In this document: positions 45,136-56,724 of the stretch, piece by piece
Layout of the letters: every line of letters begins with the position of its first letter
How positions within the stretch are numbered: position 1 is the first letter of the stretch
Assembly: GCF_024679095.1 (NCBI RefSeq)
Contig: NC_066530.1
Span: forward strand, 19,431,310-19,495,309
Direction: 5' to 3'
Length of the DNA stretch: 64,000 nucleotides
Source of the DNA: Eriocheir sinensis
Lineage: Eukaryota; Arthropoda; Malacostraca; Decapoda; Varunidae
Translations under genes and position numbers: made by a program
The notes under the pieces: model-generated
The model's input: the letters and a program-made list of their open reading frames with translations, nothing else
What the model was told of the DNA's origin: nothing
Databases searched by the model: none

Positions 45136-46028
45136 GAAAAGCCTCTCGTAGGAGTTGCTGCTGGGACTTTCATGGACTGTTTTGTGACCCCCCCAGTGAT
45201 AGTTTGACACGACTATTACCATCATCACATAACAGCCTACGAAAATCCCAGGACCGATATCCTCAAACGTTTCGAGGTCTCGGGATATCCATTTCTAGAA
45301 GCTCTCGTAGAAGTCGTAAGGATCTCCATGTGTGTTTTTATATCTGGTGGTGGTTCACAAGATTTATACGCCATGAGTGGGTAAAACACGCTTGAGAACC
45401 TGACATCATTTCTGTGGCTTTAGAAAATCATCATACCAAGAGCGTTGTCGAGGCCTTGGGATATCCATTTCTAGAAGCTCTCATAGAAGTTGTAAGGATT
45501 TTCATGGGTGTTTTCAAATCTCTGGCAGTAGTTCACAAGATTTCTACGCCATGAACAGGTAAAACAAAAACACACTTGAGAATCTGACATCATTTCTGTG
45601 GCCTTAGAAAATCATTGTACCAAGAGCATTGTCAAGGCCTTGGAGTATCCATTTCTTGAGGCTCTCATAGAAGTTGTAAGGATTTTCATGGGTGTTTTCA
45701 AATCTCTGGCAGTAGTTCACAAGATTTCTACGCCATGAACAGGTAAAACACACTTGAGAATCTGACATCATTTCTGTGGCCTTAGAAAATCATCGTACCA
45801 AGAGCGTTGTCGAGGCCTTGGGGTATCCATTTCTTGAGGCTCTCATAGAAGTTGTAAGGATTTTCATGGGTGTTTTCAAATCTCTGGCAGTAGTTCACAA
45901 GATTTCTATGCCATGAACAGGTAAAACACACTTGAGAATCTGACATCATTTCTGTGGCCTTAGAAAATCATCGTACCAAGAGCCTTTGAGATTACGAGTC
46001 CAGCAATGACTTCCACGAGAGGCTTTTC
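45136..46028. mobile_element. Element with inverted ends enclosing a 180-bp tandem array (A)
   Basis: Ends GAAAAGCCTCTCGTAGGAGT (45136) and the inverted ACTTCCACGAGAGGCTTTTC (46009-46028). Inside, four units of about 180 bp share AAAACACACTTGAGAATCTG and ATCATTTCTGTGGC. It has the same layout as 55207-56002. Confidence 0.75.
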
Positions 46029-46328
46029 ATGGAGGCGAAGTGCGGCGCCGAGATATTTATAAATACAGTGGACTTTTACTCTACCGTCCGACTTCTAGCA
46101 CACCTTCTTCCCGACACCCCTTGTATGTACCTCCTCCCTCTGCCTCCCTGCACATCCCACACGCCTCACTCACACTGTAGTTGACTTGTATGTATGTGTA
46201 CCTTGATGCCTCTTTAGTCTCACTGTTACTGTTGATTGTAATGTTTTGATAATAATTGTAGATATTTTATACGTAACTACCATGTATAAGTATTAATAAC
46301 TGCATCCTGCTTTTTGGATTAAGATGTA

Positions 46329-46520
46329 CAGCCGTCCCTCAGATAGTACGGTTTTCAATAGTTCGGTTTTGGTTTTGTGTGTATTTTCATCAAAGATTTT
46401 TTTCGGATTTTGAAATTTCCCGACGAGCAGGGAATTTTAAAATCCTAAAAAATCTTCTTAGAAAATCCACATAAAACCAAAACCGAACTATTGAAAACCG
46501 TACTATTTAAGGGACGACTG
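46329..46520. mobile_element. Tigger/pogo-like palindromic MITE, copy 2
   Basis: 192 bp, ends CAGCCGTCCCTCAGATAGTA and inverted, TA on both sides. Same family as 17865. Confidence 0.85.
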
Positions 46521-46670
46521 TATTGATTTGATTTTTTTACTGCATTTTAAGTACTCATATGTATAGTAGTTTTGTTATATTGAATGCATGGTGAGTTAGT
46601 TTTATGTTTTAATTTTCAAGATGTACAATTTTAACCTTTTTTTTTTTCATATTCTCACGAGACAGAGTGT

Positions 46671-46887
46671 GGGCCGTTTTACAGGTCAAATATGAGACGT
46701 TTCGGGTCCCTACACAGGTCTGTTTAGGGGACACATTACAAGCTCAATCCAATAAGTTTCGGGTCTTTACAGAGTTCGGGATGAGTAACTCTGTAGCGAC
46801 CCGAAACTTCCCGGATTCGACCTGTGATATGTCCCCTAAACCGACCTTTGTAGGGATCTGGATCTTCTCGGACCTGTAATACGGCCC
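46671..46887. mobile_element. Palindromic MITE with GGGCCGTTTTACAGG ends
   Basis: The left end pairs with CCTGTAATACGGCCC at the right; GTTTAGGGGACA and TGTCCCCTAAAC also pair. Confidence 0.75.
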
Positions 46888-47089
46888 TGTGTGTGTGTAT
46901 GGAAGGTTTATGTCGGCCTGTCTCTTGTTGATGTAGAATAGTGAAGCAGAGATGAACCTTAATCTGTATTGTATTTTTTGTTGTAGCGACTCACAACATT
47001 GTACTAATCGCTGGTTGTACGTTGAGCCGAGAGCGAGAGAGAGTGAGACTGTGAGACGACATTCCGGTCTGCCGAGCTAAGATGTGAAG

Positions 47090-47830
47090 GGAGAGAAGGG
47101 AGAAGGGAGAGGAAAGAAGGAGAGGAACAGAGGGCAGAGAACATCACCCTTTAACCTTACGCTCCCTCCCAATCACATTCAGTCCCTCCCTTGCATCTTA
47201 CTCTGATTAAGGGAGAGTCAAGGGCTGAAGGAAGGCTGGAAGGGAGAAAAGGGAAAAATAAGGGCAGGAAACGGTACCCTTCACCCTGATTCTCCCTCTC
47301 AGTCCCTCTCTCACACCTTGCTCTGATAGAGGGAGAAGGCTGGGAGAGGGGAAACAAAGGGAGGTAAGGGCAGAAATCATCATCCTTAAGCCATACTCTC
47401 CCTTCCAGTCCCTCCCAGTCGCTCCCTCACACCTTACTCTGATGAACGGAGTGTCGATTAAGGGCTAGGGAAGGGTGGAAGGGAGGAAACAAAGGGAGAT
47501 AAGGGCAGAAAACATCACCCTTAAGCCATACTCTCCCTTCCAATCCCTCCCAGTCGCTTTCTCACACCTTACCCTGATGAACGGAGTGTCGATTAAGGGT
47601 TAAGGAAGGCTGGGAGAGGGGAAACAAAGAGAGATAAGGGCAGAAAACATCACCCTTAAGCCATACTCTCCCTTCCAATCCCTCCCAGTCGCTTCCTCAC
47701 ACCTTACCCTGATGAACGGAGTGTTGATTAAGGGTTAAGGAAGGCTGGGACAGGGGAAACAAAGGGAGATAAGGGTAGAAATCATCACCCTGCACCCTTA
47801 CTCACCCTCCCAGTCCACCCTTCACACCTT
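47090..47830 (+). repeat. Tandem repeat, about 134-bp unit, five copies
   Basis: Units share TAAGGGCAGAAAACATCACC, CCATACTCTCCCTTCCAATC and GATGAACGGAGTGTCGATTA. Confidence 0.9.
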
Positions 47831-47927
47831 ACTCGACATATGTGCGTGTGCGTCTGTGTGTGTGTGTGCGTGTGTGTTGCCAAGGCCAGCGGCTCTACTG
47901 ACATGATTCACACAATAATAATTTCAG

Positions 47928-48038
47928 CTTCGTGCACGAATAACGAGTTTCGGTGTGGCGATGGTGCTTGCATCCCCGTGGAGGATAAGTGCAATGGTCA
48001 GCCAGACTGCGGAGACCGGTCGGATGAGGAAGACTGTA
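47928..48038 (+). CDS. LDLa module exon 20
   Basis: Thirty-seven codons between AATTTCAG and GTATGT, phase 1 at both ends. Ser precedes [25 protein letters not shown] and GDRSDEEDC. Asn replaces the Asp after C4; the other ligands are kept. A short GT-rich tract lies about 50-90 nt upstream. The intron that follows begins at once with an 80-bp-type tandem array. Confidence 0.92.
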
Positions 48039-48790
48039 GTATGTACCTTGCTGTCCCTGCCTTACCAAACAGACTCTTAACGGGGTCCTGCAGACTAATA
48101 TAAATGCCATTGTAACTCATCTGCCCTTCCCTGCCTTACCAAACACTCTTAAGGGGGTCCTCCAGTTTAATATAATTGCCTGTAACTCATCTACCCTTCC
48201 CTGCCTTACCAAACACTCTTAAAGGGGTCCTCCAGTCTACTATAAATGCCATTGTAACTCATCTGCCCTTCCCTTCCCTTCCCTGCCTTACCAAACAGAC
48301 TCTTAAAGGGGTCCTCCAGTCTAATATAAATGCCATTGTAACTCATCTGCCCTTCCCTGCCCTTCCCTGCCTTACCAAACACTCTTAAGGGGCTCTTCCA
48401 GTGGTAACCTGTAAGCCTGTAACTCATTGCTGCCTTGCTGTCCCTAACTTTACCTACCAGTCTCTTATGGGGCTCTTCCAGTGGTAACCTGTAAGCCTGT
48501 AACTCATTGCTGCCTTGCTGTCCCTAACTTTACCTACCAGTCTCTTAAGGGGCTCTTCCAGTGGTAACCTGTAAGCCTGTAACTCATTGCTGCCTTGCTG
48601 TCCCTAACTTTACCTACCAGTCTCTTAAGGGGCTCTTCCAGTGGTAACCTGTAAGCCTGTAACTCATTGCTGCCTTGCTGTCCCTAACTTTACCTACTAG
48701 TCTCTTCTCTTTGTCTTCCAGCTGTATTTCCTGAGCTGTGTACCTTTGCTGTGCTGCAATAACTTTACCTACCAGTCTCTTAAGGGGCTC
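48039..48790 (+). repeat. Tandem repeats of about 80 bp after exon 20
   Basis: The first half has CCTTACCAAACACTCTTAA and TATAAATGCCATTGTAACTC. The second half has CTGTAAGCCTGTAACTCATT and TTACCTACCAGTCTCTTA. Confidence 0.9.
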
Positions 48791-49129
48791 TTCTTCCGTC
48801 ATTTCCTGAGCTGTTTTGACCACTGTGTATTCTGCTGCTTATGTGACCTCAAGGCTGCTTCCCCAGTCTTCAACTCATATATTTATTCATCCATTAATCA
48901 ATATATGAGTTGGCCATTACTGAAATTCACCCCTTCTGAAGGTTTGCTGTTACTGAAATTCCTCCATTCTAAATTTTCAACCTTCGTCCCACAGTGCAGT
49001 TCATGTATATTGCAACTACTACTGTTGCTATTATTACTGGTCCTCCTACCCACCACAACTACTGCCACTACCCCTGTCACGACTGTTTCCCTTATGTCCT
49101 AATACATATTCTCTGTCCTCAAGTTAAAA

Positions 49130-49690
49130 GAATGTTGCTGTTCTGATCGCTCCTCCACTACCCCTTACCCTTGCGTTCTGATACATATTCTCGTCTTTAG
49201 GCTCAAAACACACCATTTAACTTCCATTGGTGTCTGGTCCCTTTCTAGCAAGTTAAGGGGAGTGTGTGCAAAAATGGAACCTTACTTTTTGCATATCTTG
49301 TCTCAGAATCAGACCTTACCCTTTTGTTCTAATCCATATTCTCATTAAGCTCAAAACACACCACATAACTTCCATTTGTGTCTCGTCCCTTTCTAGCAAG
49401 TTAAGGGGAGTGTGTGCAAAAATGGAACCTCACTTTTTGCATATCTCACCTCAAATTCGATAAGCAAAGTGTCTTCGCTCCTCTGGCCTACCCTTGCATG
49501 CTGAGAAGTGGAGGATGGAAGAGTGGAACTAGAATGAGAATCCACAGCATGGGGGCATAACAGGAATGAGTGGAATGGGATCAAACCTCATTATTGCTGG
49601 AAGACGGGAGTGTGGAACGAGAATGAGGAGAGTGAGAGTCCACAGCATGGCGGCATAATAGGAATGAGTGGAATGGAATTAGATCTCATT
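49130..49690 (+). repeat. Paired direct repeats
   Basis: CTCAAAACACACCA...AAAAATGGAACCT is present twice (about 49201 and 49348), and CACAGCATGG...GGAATGAGTGGAATGG twice (about 49541 and 49638). Confidence 0.85.
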
Positions 49691-49959
49691 GCTACAGGAT
49701 TGTCAGTGGTCTTGAATGTGATTGGGTAGCCTGTTATCCTGTTGCATGACATTTGGGTGGTGTAGGAGACCTGTGGTTTGGCTGCAAGCTGGTTTGGGCT
49801 CAGTGATTGTTTGGGCAAGATCGTTTTTCATTGACGGAGAATTAAATTTGTCGTCTATGGCATGAATCACGATGCCTCTCCACCTGAAATTGACCTCTTT
49901 TGGCCACTCTTTACATCAATCTTTTTTTTTTCTTTACTCTTTTATTATGCCCTTGAGCT

Positions 49960-51500
49960 GTTTCCTTTCCTGTTTGAAACTTTACGTAAACGACATTCTT
50001 GGGTTCGAATAATTTTTTTTTAGTTTCGAATTGGAAGTTTCGGTTCTTTGTCGATGGGTTTAAGAAATTATCGACCTTGTTCTATCAATCTTAATACCTT
50101 ATTTTATTTATTCTTATTTCTATGGCACTTGGCTTTCGTTTTTTATTTGCTTTCTTTAGCGTAAACGACATTCTTGGGTTCGAATATTTTTTTTTTAGTT
50201 TCGAATTGGAAGTTTCGGTTCTTATGTCGATGAGTTTAAGAAGCGATCGACCTTATTCTATCGACTACAATGTTTTTTTCTTGCTTGTTCTCATCGCTCT
50301 CCTCTTCGTAAACAACATTCTTGGGTTCAAGCTATTTTTTGGGTTTCGAATTTTGAGGTTTCGGTTCTAGGTTTAAGAAATTATCAACCTTTATTCTATT
50401 GACTTCAATGTTTTTTTTCTGTATTCTCTTTCCCACAGAATTTGACTTTCGTTTTGTTTTTACTCCTTATTTCCACGTCTTCATAATCCAAACGGTTCTC
50501 GGTGTTATTTCGACATTTTTTCCTTTCTTCACGGATCTGTTTTTCTCGCTTCCTCCTTTTGTTTTCTTGTTTTCTGAGTCACACAAGTTTCGGGCGTTCG
50601 TATTTCCACAAACATTAATTCTTTCTTCGTCTGTCATGTGCTTCTGAAGTCTCATTTTTCCTCCGTTCATCCTTTCTTTTTGTTGTTTTAAGAGCCACTC
50701 AGTTATTGGTGACTCAGATTATAGTGAACATTGATTCCTTCGAAGTTCTATGCGCTCTGAATTCCTATATTTTCACATCGGCACCCTTTGTTTTTTCTTG
50801 TTTTTTGAGTGACACAAAGTTTTCATATTTCCAGCAAACATTAATTTTTTCTACTGCGTGCCTCTGAATTCTCATATTTCCACATCGGCATCCTTTGTGT
50901 TTTCCTCGATTATGAGTCGCACACAAGTTCTGGGTTTTAGTATTTCAGCGCACATTAATTTTTTCTATTGCGTGCCTCTGAATTCTCATATTTCCACATT
51001 GCATCCTTTGTTTTTTCTTGTTTTTTAAGTCTCACAAGTTTCCGGGTGGTTGTATTTCCAGCAAACATTAATTTTTTCTACCATGTGCCTCTGAATTCTC
51101 ATATTTCCACATCGGCATCCTTTGTGTTTTCTTCTATTATGAGTCACACAAGTTTCCAGGTGTTCGTATTTCCACAAGCATTAATTCTTCCCTCGTCTAA
51201 ATTACGCACCTTTGAATTCTTTCATTTCCACCATGCCTTCTATTATTTCATACGTCTCACACCATTTAATATCCATGTTTTAAGGTTTGCAGGGAGCTGT
51301 GAATATATGTTTTACTAAGTCTGATAAGTTTCTACAACATCAAGTATGCATTTATTAAGTTATTTTTTGTTTGGTATAAATTTTAAGTATTTTAGAAGTC
51401 TCCATTTGGTTTAGGCATTTCTTTTTATAATTTGCCATGTCTCATAAGTTTGTAATCCACTCAGTATGCATTTTCAAAGGTATTTTTAGTTTGGTACAAG
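49960..51500 (+). repeat. T-rich diverged tandem repeats
   Basis: From 50740, units of about 115 bp share GAATTCTCATATTTCCACAT, CAAACATTAATTTTTTC and GAGTCACACAAGTTTC. From 49980, units share ATTCTTGGGTTCGAAT. Confidence 0.8.
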
Positions 51501-51599
51501 TTCTTTGAGTTTTTTAGAAGCATTTATTTGGTGTCAGGAAATTCTTCTTTCTCTTATTGTTATTCTCTAAGGACACGACCACACATAAAGCTTTCCGAC

Positions 51600-51775
51600 T
51601 TGCCTCGTGATTTCTTAAACTTTGCGATTTCCGAAGCTTTGTGATTTCCGGAGCTTTGCGATTTCCGAAGCTTTGTGATTTCCAAAGCTTTGAGATTTCC
51701 GAAGCTTTGAAATTTCTGAAGTTTTGCGATTTCCGAAGCTTTGTGATTTCCGAAGCTCTGCGATTTCCGATTTCC
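51600..51775 (+). repeat. Minisatellite, 17-bp unit
   Basis: GATTTCCGAAGCTTTGY repeated about ten times. Confidence 0.93.
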
Positions 51776-52033
51776 TTTCCATCCCAACCTGACATGACGA
51801 GTGACTGGGATTATGCTGCAATATACCTTTCTTATGCCTGTCCTTAATTCCCTACCCATTTCCCTTCTTTCTCCTTCCTCCTTTATTTCCTTTTCCTTCT
51901 TCCTATATCTCCTTCCTCCTTTATATTTATTCTTTGCTCGGATTAAAACCTTATGCTATAATATGTTTCCTTTTCCTGCATCTGTTCTTTCTGCCGTATT
52001 CATTTTGCCTTTCTGTATTCCTCTCTTATATTT

Positions 52034-52190
52034 CCTCTGTCCACCCAGCAGTGAATGGGTACCAGGTATTAATCGGGGGTTGTGTCCCGTCTCCTGGGAT
52101 CTGTTCCCTTCTATAATTCCTTCCCCTTCTGTCTCTTTCCGGCATATGACCACAGATGTTGCGCCGACTAAACGAAACTTTCCAACTTTC
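52034..52190 (+). mobile_element. 5'-truncated SINE, same family as 23591-23857
   Basis: Shares GTGAATGGGTACCAGGTATT, TCCTGGGATCTGTTCCCTTC and the end GCGCCGACTAAACGAAACTT. The tRNA-like head is missing. It fixes the 3' limit of the family. Confidence 0.88.
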
Positions 52191-52447
52191 CTCTTTCCTT
52201 GCCTTCTTTGACCCTTCCTTACTTCTTACATGGTGGGTAGCCGATAAGAACCATGAATGACTCTTGTTGCTACACTCACACACCCACACACACACACACA
52301 CACACACGCACACATATACCTATACCTCCCTGTCTTTCCTTCCCTTCTCCCTTCCTTTCCCATACTCCCAGCCTCACACTCCCTCCCTTGTTGTGGTGTT
52401 CCCCCCCCCTAAGGAACATAAGTAACACATTCTGATACCCTGCCCAG

Positions 52448-52561
52448 CTCCCACCTGCCGCCCCGATCAATTCCGCTGTGACGATGGTACTTGCTTCGAG
52501 GGGTGGCAGAAATGCAATGGGTACAATGAATGCTCCCGCGGCGAGGATGAGCGAGGTTGCC
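52448..52561 (+). CDS. LDLa module exon 21, altered calcium motif
   Basis: Thirty-eight codons between CTGCCCAG and GTAAGT, phase 1 at both ends. Begins Pro-Thr then CRPDQFRC, CDDGTCFEG, KCNGYNEC and SRGEDERGC. The SDE signature is EDE, the usual Asp two residues after C5 is Arg, Asn replaces Asp after C4 and Glu replaces Asp before C5. The cysteines are intact, so the fold is likely but metal binding is uncertain. Confidence 0.9.
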
Positions 52562-52739
52562 GTAAGTGATCGCACCCCTTTTTGTTTTTTGTTTTGTTTT
52601 GTTCTTTGCTAACACACACACAGTCTTCTTTCACTCCATTCTGGCGACACTTAAATGAATGTGAGGTTTTATATATACACACGCACACACACACACACAC
52701 GTATAATCATCCCCTGCAATACACACACACATATACAAC

Positions 52740-52966
52740 CATGCATTATCCTAACCTAACCTAATGTAACCTAACCTAGCTCATCTTTTACGATTATTAG
52801 AGCTTTGTAGCAGATTGCATAACACACACATAACCTTACCCCCGCAACACACACACATATACAACCATGCATTATCCTAACCTAACGTGAACCTAACCTA
52901 AACCAACTCGTATCCTTTTTCAATTATTAGAGTTTCATACCAGTCTGCATAACACGCACATAGACC

Positions 52967-53023
<57 letters not shown>

Positions 53024-53145
53024 CCCTAGCCTAACTTCACCTAACCTAAACTAACTCATATCCTTTTACAATTACTAGAGTTTCATAGCAGTCTGCATAA
53101 CACACATATACACTACCCTAACCTAACCTAACCTAACCTAACTCA
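52740..53145 (-). repeat. CCTAA blocks with (CA)n in about 150-bp units
   Basis: CCTAACCTAACCTAA alternates with ATTAGAGTTTCATAGCAGTC and CACACACA tracts. Confidence 0.85.
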
Positions 53146-53224
53146 CATAATTTTCGTAGCAGTCTGCGTAAATATCCGTAAGTTTGTCCTGAGACCTTTC
53201 GCAAGCCTCTGATGTACGAAACAG

Positions 53225-53329
53225 GTCCCGTGCTTTTTGAGTGCAACAGCGGCCACTTGATAGACCAGCAGTACCGGTGCAATGGGCGGGTCGAGTGTCC
53301 CTTAGATCAGTCCGATGAGCTGGGATGCC
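53225..53329 (+). CDS. LDLa-like module exon 22 lacking C1 and C3
   Basis: Thirty-five codons between ACGAAACAG and GTGAGT, phase 1 at both ends; the shortest module. It reads Pro-Val-Leu-FEC, CNSGHLID, RCNGRVEC and LDQSDELGC. Four cysteines remain. Both missing ones, C1 (expected near PVLFE) and C3 (expected in NSGHLID), form one disulfide in known LDLa folds, so the remaining C2-C5 and C4-C6 pairs are undisturbed. Open frame, clean splice sites and conserved SDE argue for a functional four-cysteine variant rather than a pseudo-exon. Confidence 0.85.
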
Positions 53330-53344
53330 GTGAGTCTTGACCAT

Positions 53345-53890
53345 CATTCTTGAGCTGGATCTTGATGTTGCTGGGGCTTTGATGGACTCACTACATGGTT
53401 GATCACTCTTCTATGGTGTTCTTTTGTTATTATCATTACTCTGTAGATGGTTATTGGTACCACTGTAGGCTTTGATGGACTTATACATGATTGAGCGCTG
53501 TTTGATGTGTTGTTCCTGTGATTATTTTCCTCTATAGATAATTATTGGCATTGCTGTGGGCTTTGATGGACTTATTACATGATTAAGTACTGTTTGATGT
53601 GTTCCTTGATGACTGATTGGTTGACTGATTGGTATTTGATGTCTCTGTAGGCTGTTCAGTGTGGCATTCCTTGATTACCATTATTATTCTCCGAGACGGA
53701 ATACGGTCGAGAGGGAGGAGTGCGGTTGCTATACGTACGCTGCAGCCTGCCTCTTACCCTCGAGCTTGATCTTGACGTTGCAGGGGCTATGTTAGACTTA
53801 CCATATGATTGATAATAGGTGTTCATTGTGGCCTTCCATGATGGTTATTGGTGCACATGTCGCTGTGGTGGGATTATTTCTATTTTAAGT
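53345..53890 (+). repeat. Diverged repeats in intron 22
   Basis: GGCTTTGATGGACTTAT and GATTGAGCGCTGTTTGATGTG recur. No exon seen. Confidence 0.7.
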
Positions 53891-53894
53891 TCTG

Positions 53895-54350
53895 TATATA
53901 TAGTGTGATGGTCCTTGGTTACGATGACCCTATTGATGGATTTTGTTTGGTGTTGCCGAGAAGGGCGTAAGTGTCGTCTCCGATGCTTATACTCTCTTGT
54001 TTTCATGTTGTTGTTAGTGTTGTCTTAGGCTCTTGTGTTCTGTGTTTTAAGTGATGTATAGTGTGATGGTCCTTGGTTACGATGACCCCTTAGATGGATT
54101 TTGTTTGGTGTTGCCGAGAAGGGCGTAAGTGTAGTTTCCGATGCTTATTCTCTATTGTTTTCATGTTGTTGTTACTGTTGTCTTAGGCTCTTGTGTTCTG
54201 TGTTTTAAGTGCTATATAGTGTGATGGTCCTTGCTTACGATGACCCTATAGATGGATTTTGTTTGGTGTTGCCGAGAAGGGCGTAAGTGTTGTCTCCGAT
54301 GCTTATTCTCTGTTGATTTCATGTTGTCGTTGTCGGTGTTGCTGTTTACT
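53895..54350 (+). repeat. Tandem repeat, about 157-bp unit, three copies
   Basis: Units share GTGTGATGGTCCTTG, ATGGATTTTGTTTGGTGTTG and CCGAGAAGGGCGTAAGTG. Confidence 0.92.
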
Positions 54351-54741
54351 TTCGGAGGATCGTGTGTGTTAGTTCTGTTGCTGTTCTACGCTGCTTCTTC
54401 TACTCGATTGATTATGTGCTTCTATTGTTGTTAGTGTTGCTGTTTTTGTTGTGTTCTGTGTGTTGCATCTTTTTTCTTTTCCTTTCCTTTTTTTTGTCTC
54501 GTCTCCTTTACTTCTTTCTTTCCTTCTTGATCTCTTTCTATCATTTTTTCTCTCTCCTTCTTTCTGTCTTCCGTTCTCTCTATCTTTCCTTATTTCTTTC
54601 AGTGTCGTGTCGTCCGTGAAGTAGCGCTTTTTTTCTTACGTTTTGGTCTCGTGTCGTGCGTATAAACTTGACAATTTGCGGCGGAAAGTGAAAAAGGACA
54701 AATCAACTGACGGCTTGCTATCCCCGCCCTCTCCTCTCTAG

Positions 54742-54852
54742 CATGCCAGTCCGGGCAACACCAGTGCGAGAGGGACGGCACGTGCATCAGCGAGTCCCAG
54801 GTGTGTGACGGCCGACCGGACTGCAGCGACGCCTCCGATGAGCTGAACTGTG
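54742..54852 (+). CDS. LDLa module exon 23
   Basis: Thirty-seven codons between CCTCTCTAG and GTATGT, phase 1 at both ends. CQSGQHQC, then CERDGTCIS with an extra residue between C2 and C3, VCDGRPDC and SDASDELNC. Calcium ligands are complete. Val replaces Arg before C4, as in exon 17. The aromatic residue before C2 is replaced (GQHQC), so the hydrophobic core may be weaker. Confidence 0.92.
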
Positions 54853-55206
54853 GTATGTATGGTCGTCTGCAATTTTTCTTTTTTTTCTTTTTTTCTTTTT
54901 TATTTTTTACGTTTTCACCAGTAGGCTTTCTTCGGGGGCCTAGTGGTCGGCCCAAACCCGTCATGGCGCAGGCAGGTTTTTTTTATAGTGGGGCTCGGAT
55001 TTGCTTTGGCTAATGTATTTTATTTTCCTATACAGAGAATTATTTTTTTATGTTACGTTTCCGCCTATTTCTCGATCCATACCGAGAATGTTTCCTTCCC
55101 TTTGATTCCCTTATTACTCTTCATACCTATTGTACGACTGCATTATATCCTGTTATCGCTGTTTCTAATTTGCTGTGTTGTTACGAGTAAGTGCCATAGC
55201 CTATAA

Positions 55207-56002
55207 CCGGTTCCACAAGAGCTGGCGGGATTAATCGTTCAGGGGTGGACTTGTGGACTTGGTATCATTGCCCGGGTGGCGGTACTGATTCAAAGAGGTG
55301 GCAGAGAGCAAGAGATAGTATAAGCTATGTCACGGCAGGTTAGATCTGAAATAGCCAATGAGCGACGCAGAGACTGTCACCCAAGCAATGATGTTAGTAA
55401 TGCCATGGGTTGTGTTATGAGCCTGGTGATAGTTTGACAAGGCTTCTGCTGTATCAAGAAGGTTAAAAAACACACTTATTTTCTCTCACACAGACATTTA
55501 ATAAGGCTATCATAGAGGTTGTGAGTGTTAGTACTATTGCCATGGGTTGTGTTATGAGCCTGGTGATAGTTTGACAAGGCTTCTGCTGTACCATGAACAT
55601 GAAAAACACTTATTTTCTCTCACACAGACATTTAATAAGGCTATCATAGAGGTTGTGAGTGTTAGTACTATTGCCATGGGTTGTGTTATGAGCCTGGTGA
55701 TAGTTTGACAAGGCTTCTGCTGTATCAAGAACATTAAAAACACACTTATTTTCTCTCACACAGACATTTAGTAAGGCTTTCATAGAGGTTGTGGGTGTTA
55801 GTATTTCCATGGGTTGTGTTATGAGCCTGGTGATAGTTTGACAAGGCTTCTGCTGTATCAAGAATGTTAAAAAACACACTTACTTTCTCTCACACAGACA
55901 TTTAGTAAGGCTTTCATAGAGGTTGTGGGTGTTAGTATTTCCATGGGTTGTGTATGCGAGTCCACCCCTGAAGGATTTGGCCGGCCAGCTCTCGTGGAAC
56001 CG
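55207..56002. mobile_element. Element with inverted ends enclosing a 120-bp tandem array (B)
   Basis: Ends CCGGTTCCACAAGAGCTGGC...CAGGGGTGGAC (55207-55250) and the inverted GTCCACCCCTGAAGG...GTGGAACCG (55960-56002). Inside, five units of about 120-130 bp share GAGCCTGGTGATAGTTTGAC and TTTCTCTCACACAGACATTT. Confidence 0.78.
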
Positions 56003-56165
56003 ACTGTAGTTGGTTGGTTGCACTCTATACTAAGCCTTGTAGTGTTCTCTATATAATAACAGTTTCCACATAGTCTCACAGGCCCACATTCTTGGACGTA
56101 CCAGCACCTCATTTCGCCTGTTTGAAAAGCCTCGTGGAAGTTGACAGTTTTCATCGATTGTTTTG

Positions 56166-56357
56166 TGATCTTTACTCGCTAGCTGCGGGGATCATGTTTC
56201 TTAAAGGCTCCTCTAAGCGAGAATAATGAGAAAAAATCATCACTCATGCAAACAATTTCATAATATATAAACACATTTGTGGTCAGTTTATGCATCATCT
56301 ATTTTGGGGGGGTTTATATCATGGCAAAAATTTGGCCAGTCGCTGGTACATGGTTAA
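56166..56357 (+). mobile_element. Third copy of the 30557-type MITE-like repeat
   Basis: Shares CTCTAAGCGAGAATAATGAG, TATGCATCATCTATTTTGGG and GTCGCTGGTACATGGTTAA with the 30557 arms. It abuts the LINE fragment that follows. Confidence 0.8.
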
Positions 56358-56600
56358 TCCCTTGACTGTGGATTTCCTACAAGAAGACATCACCAAGCTA
56401 CAGGAGTGGAACAAAAAGTGGCTGCTACAGTTCAATGAAGAAAAATGTAAAGTCATGCACCTTGGGAGGGGATATCCAGCATACCAATACCACATGGGCA
56501 ACACTCCACTATCCACCACAGAGGCGGAGAAAGACTTGGGAGTATATATTACCAGACTACCAGTGAAAGTCAAATCCGTGTCAGTTGCAGTGGACTGGTT
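56356..56600 (+). mobile_element. LINE reverse transcriptase fragment
   Basis: The plus frame shows WNKKWLLQFNEEKCKVMHLG and EKDLGVYI, homologous to the minus-strand fragment at 23197. It is short and has neither end. Confidence 0.85.
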
Positions 56601-56724
56601 AACGATAGCTATACATGGATGGGAAAAATCCCCACCCGTGAAAATCCGGTGACGACTCTGTGGCTTTGGGAAAACAGTCGTAATGGGAGCCTGGTACGTT
56701 TAAGAAAATGGAGCATAGTAACTT

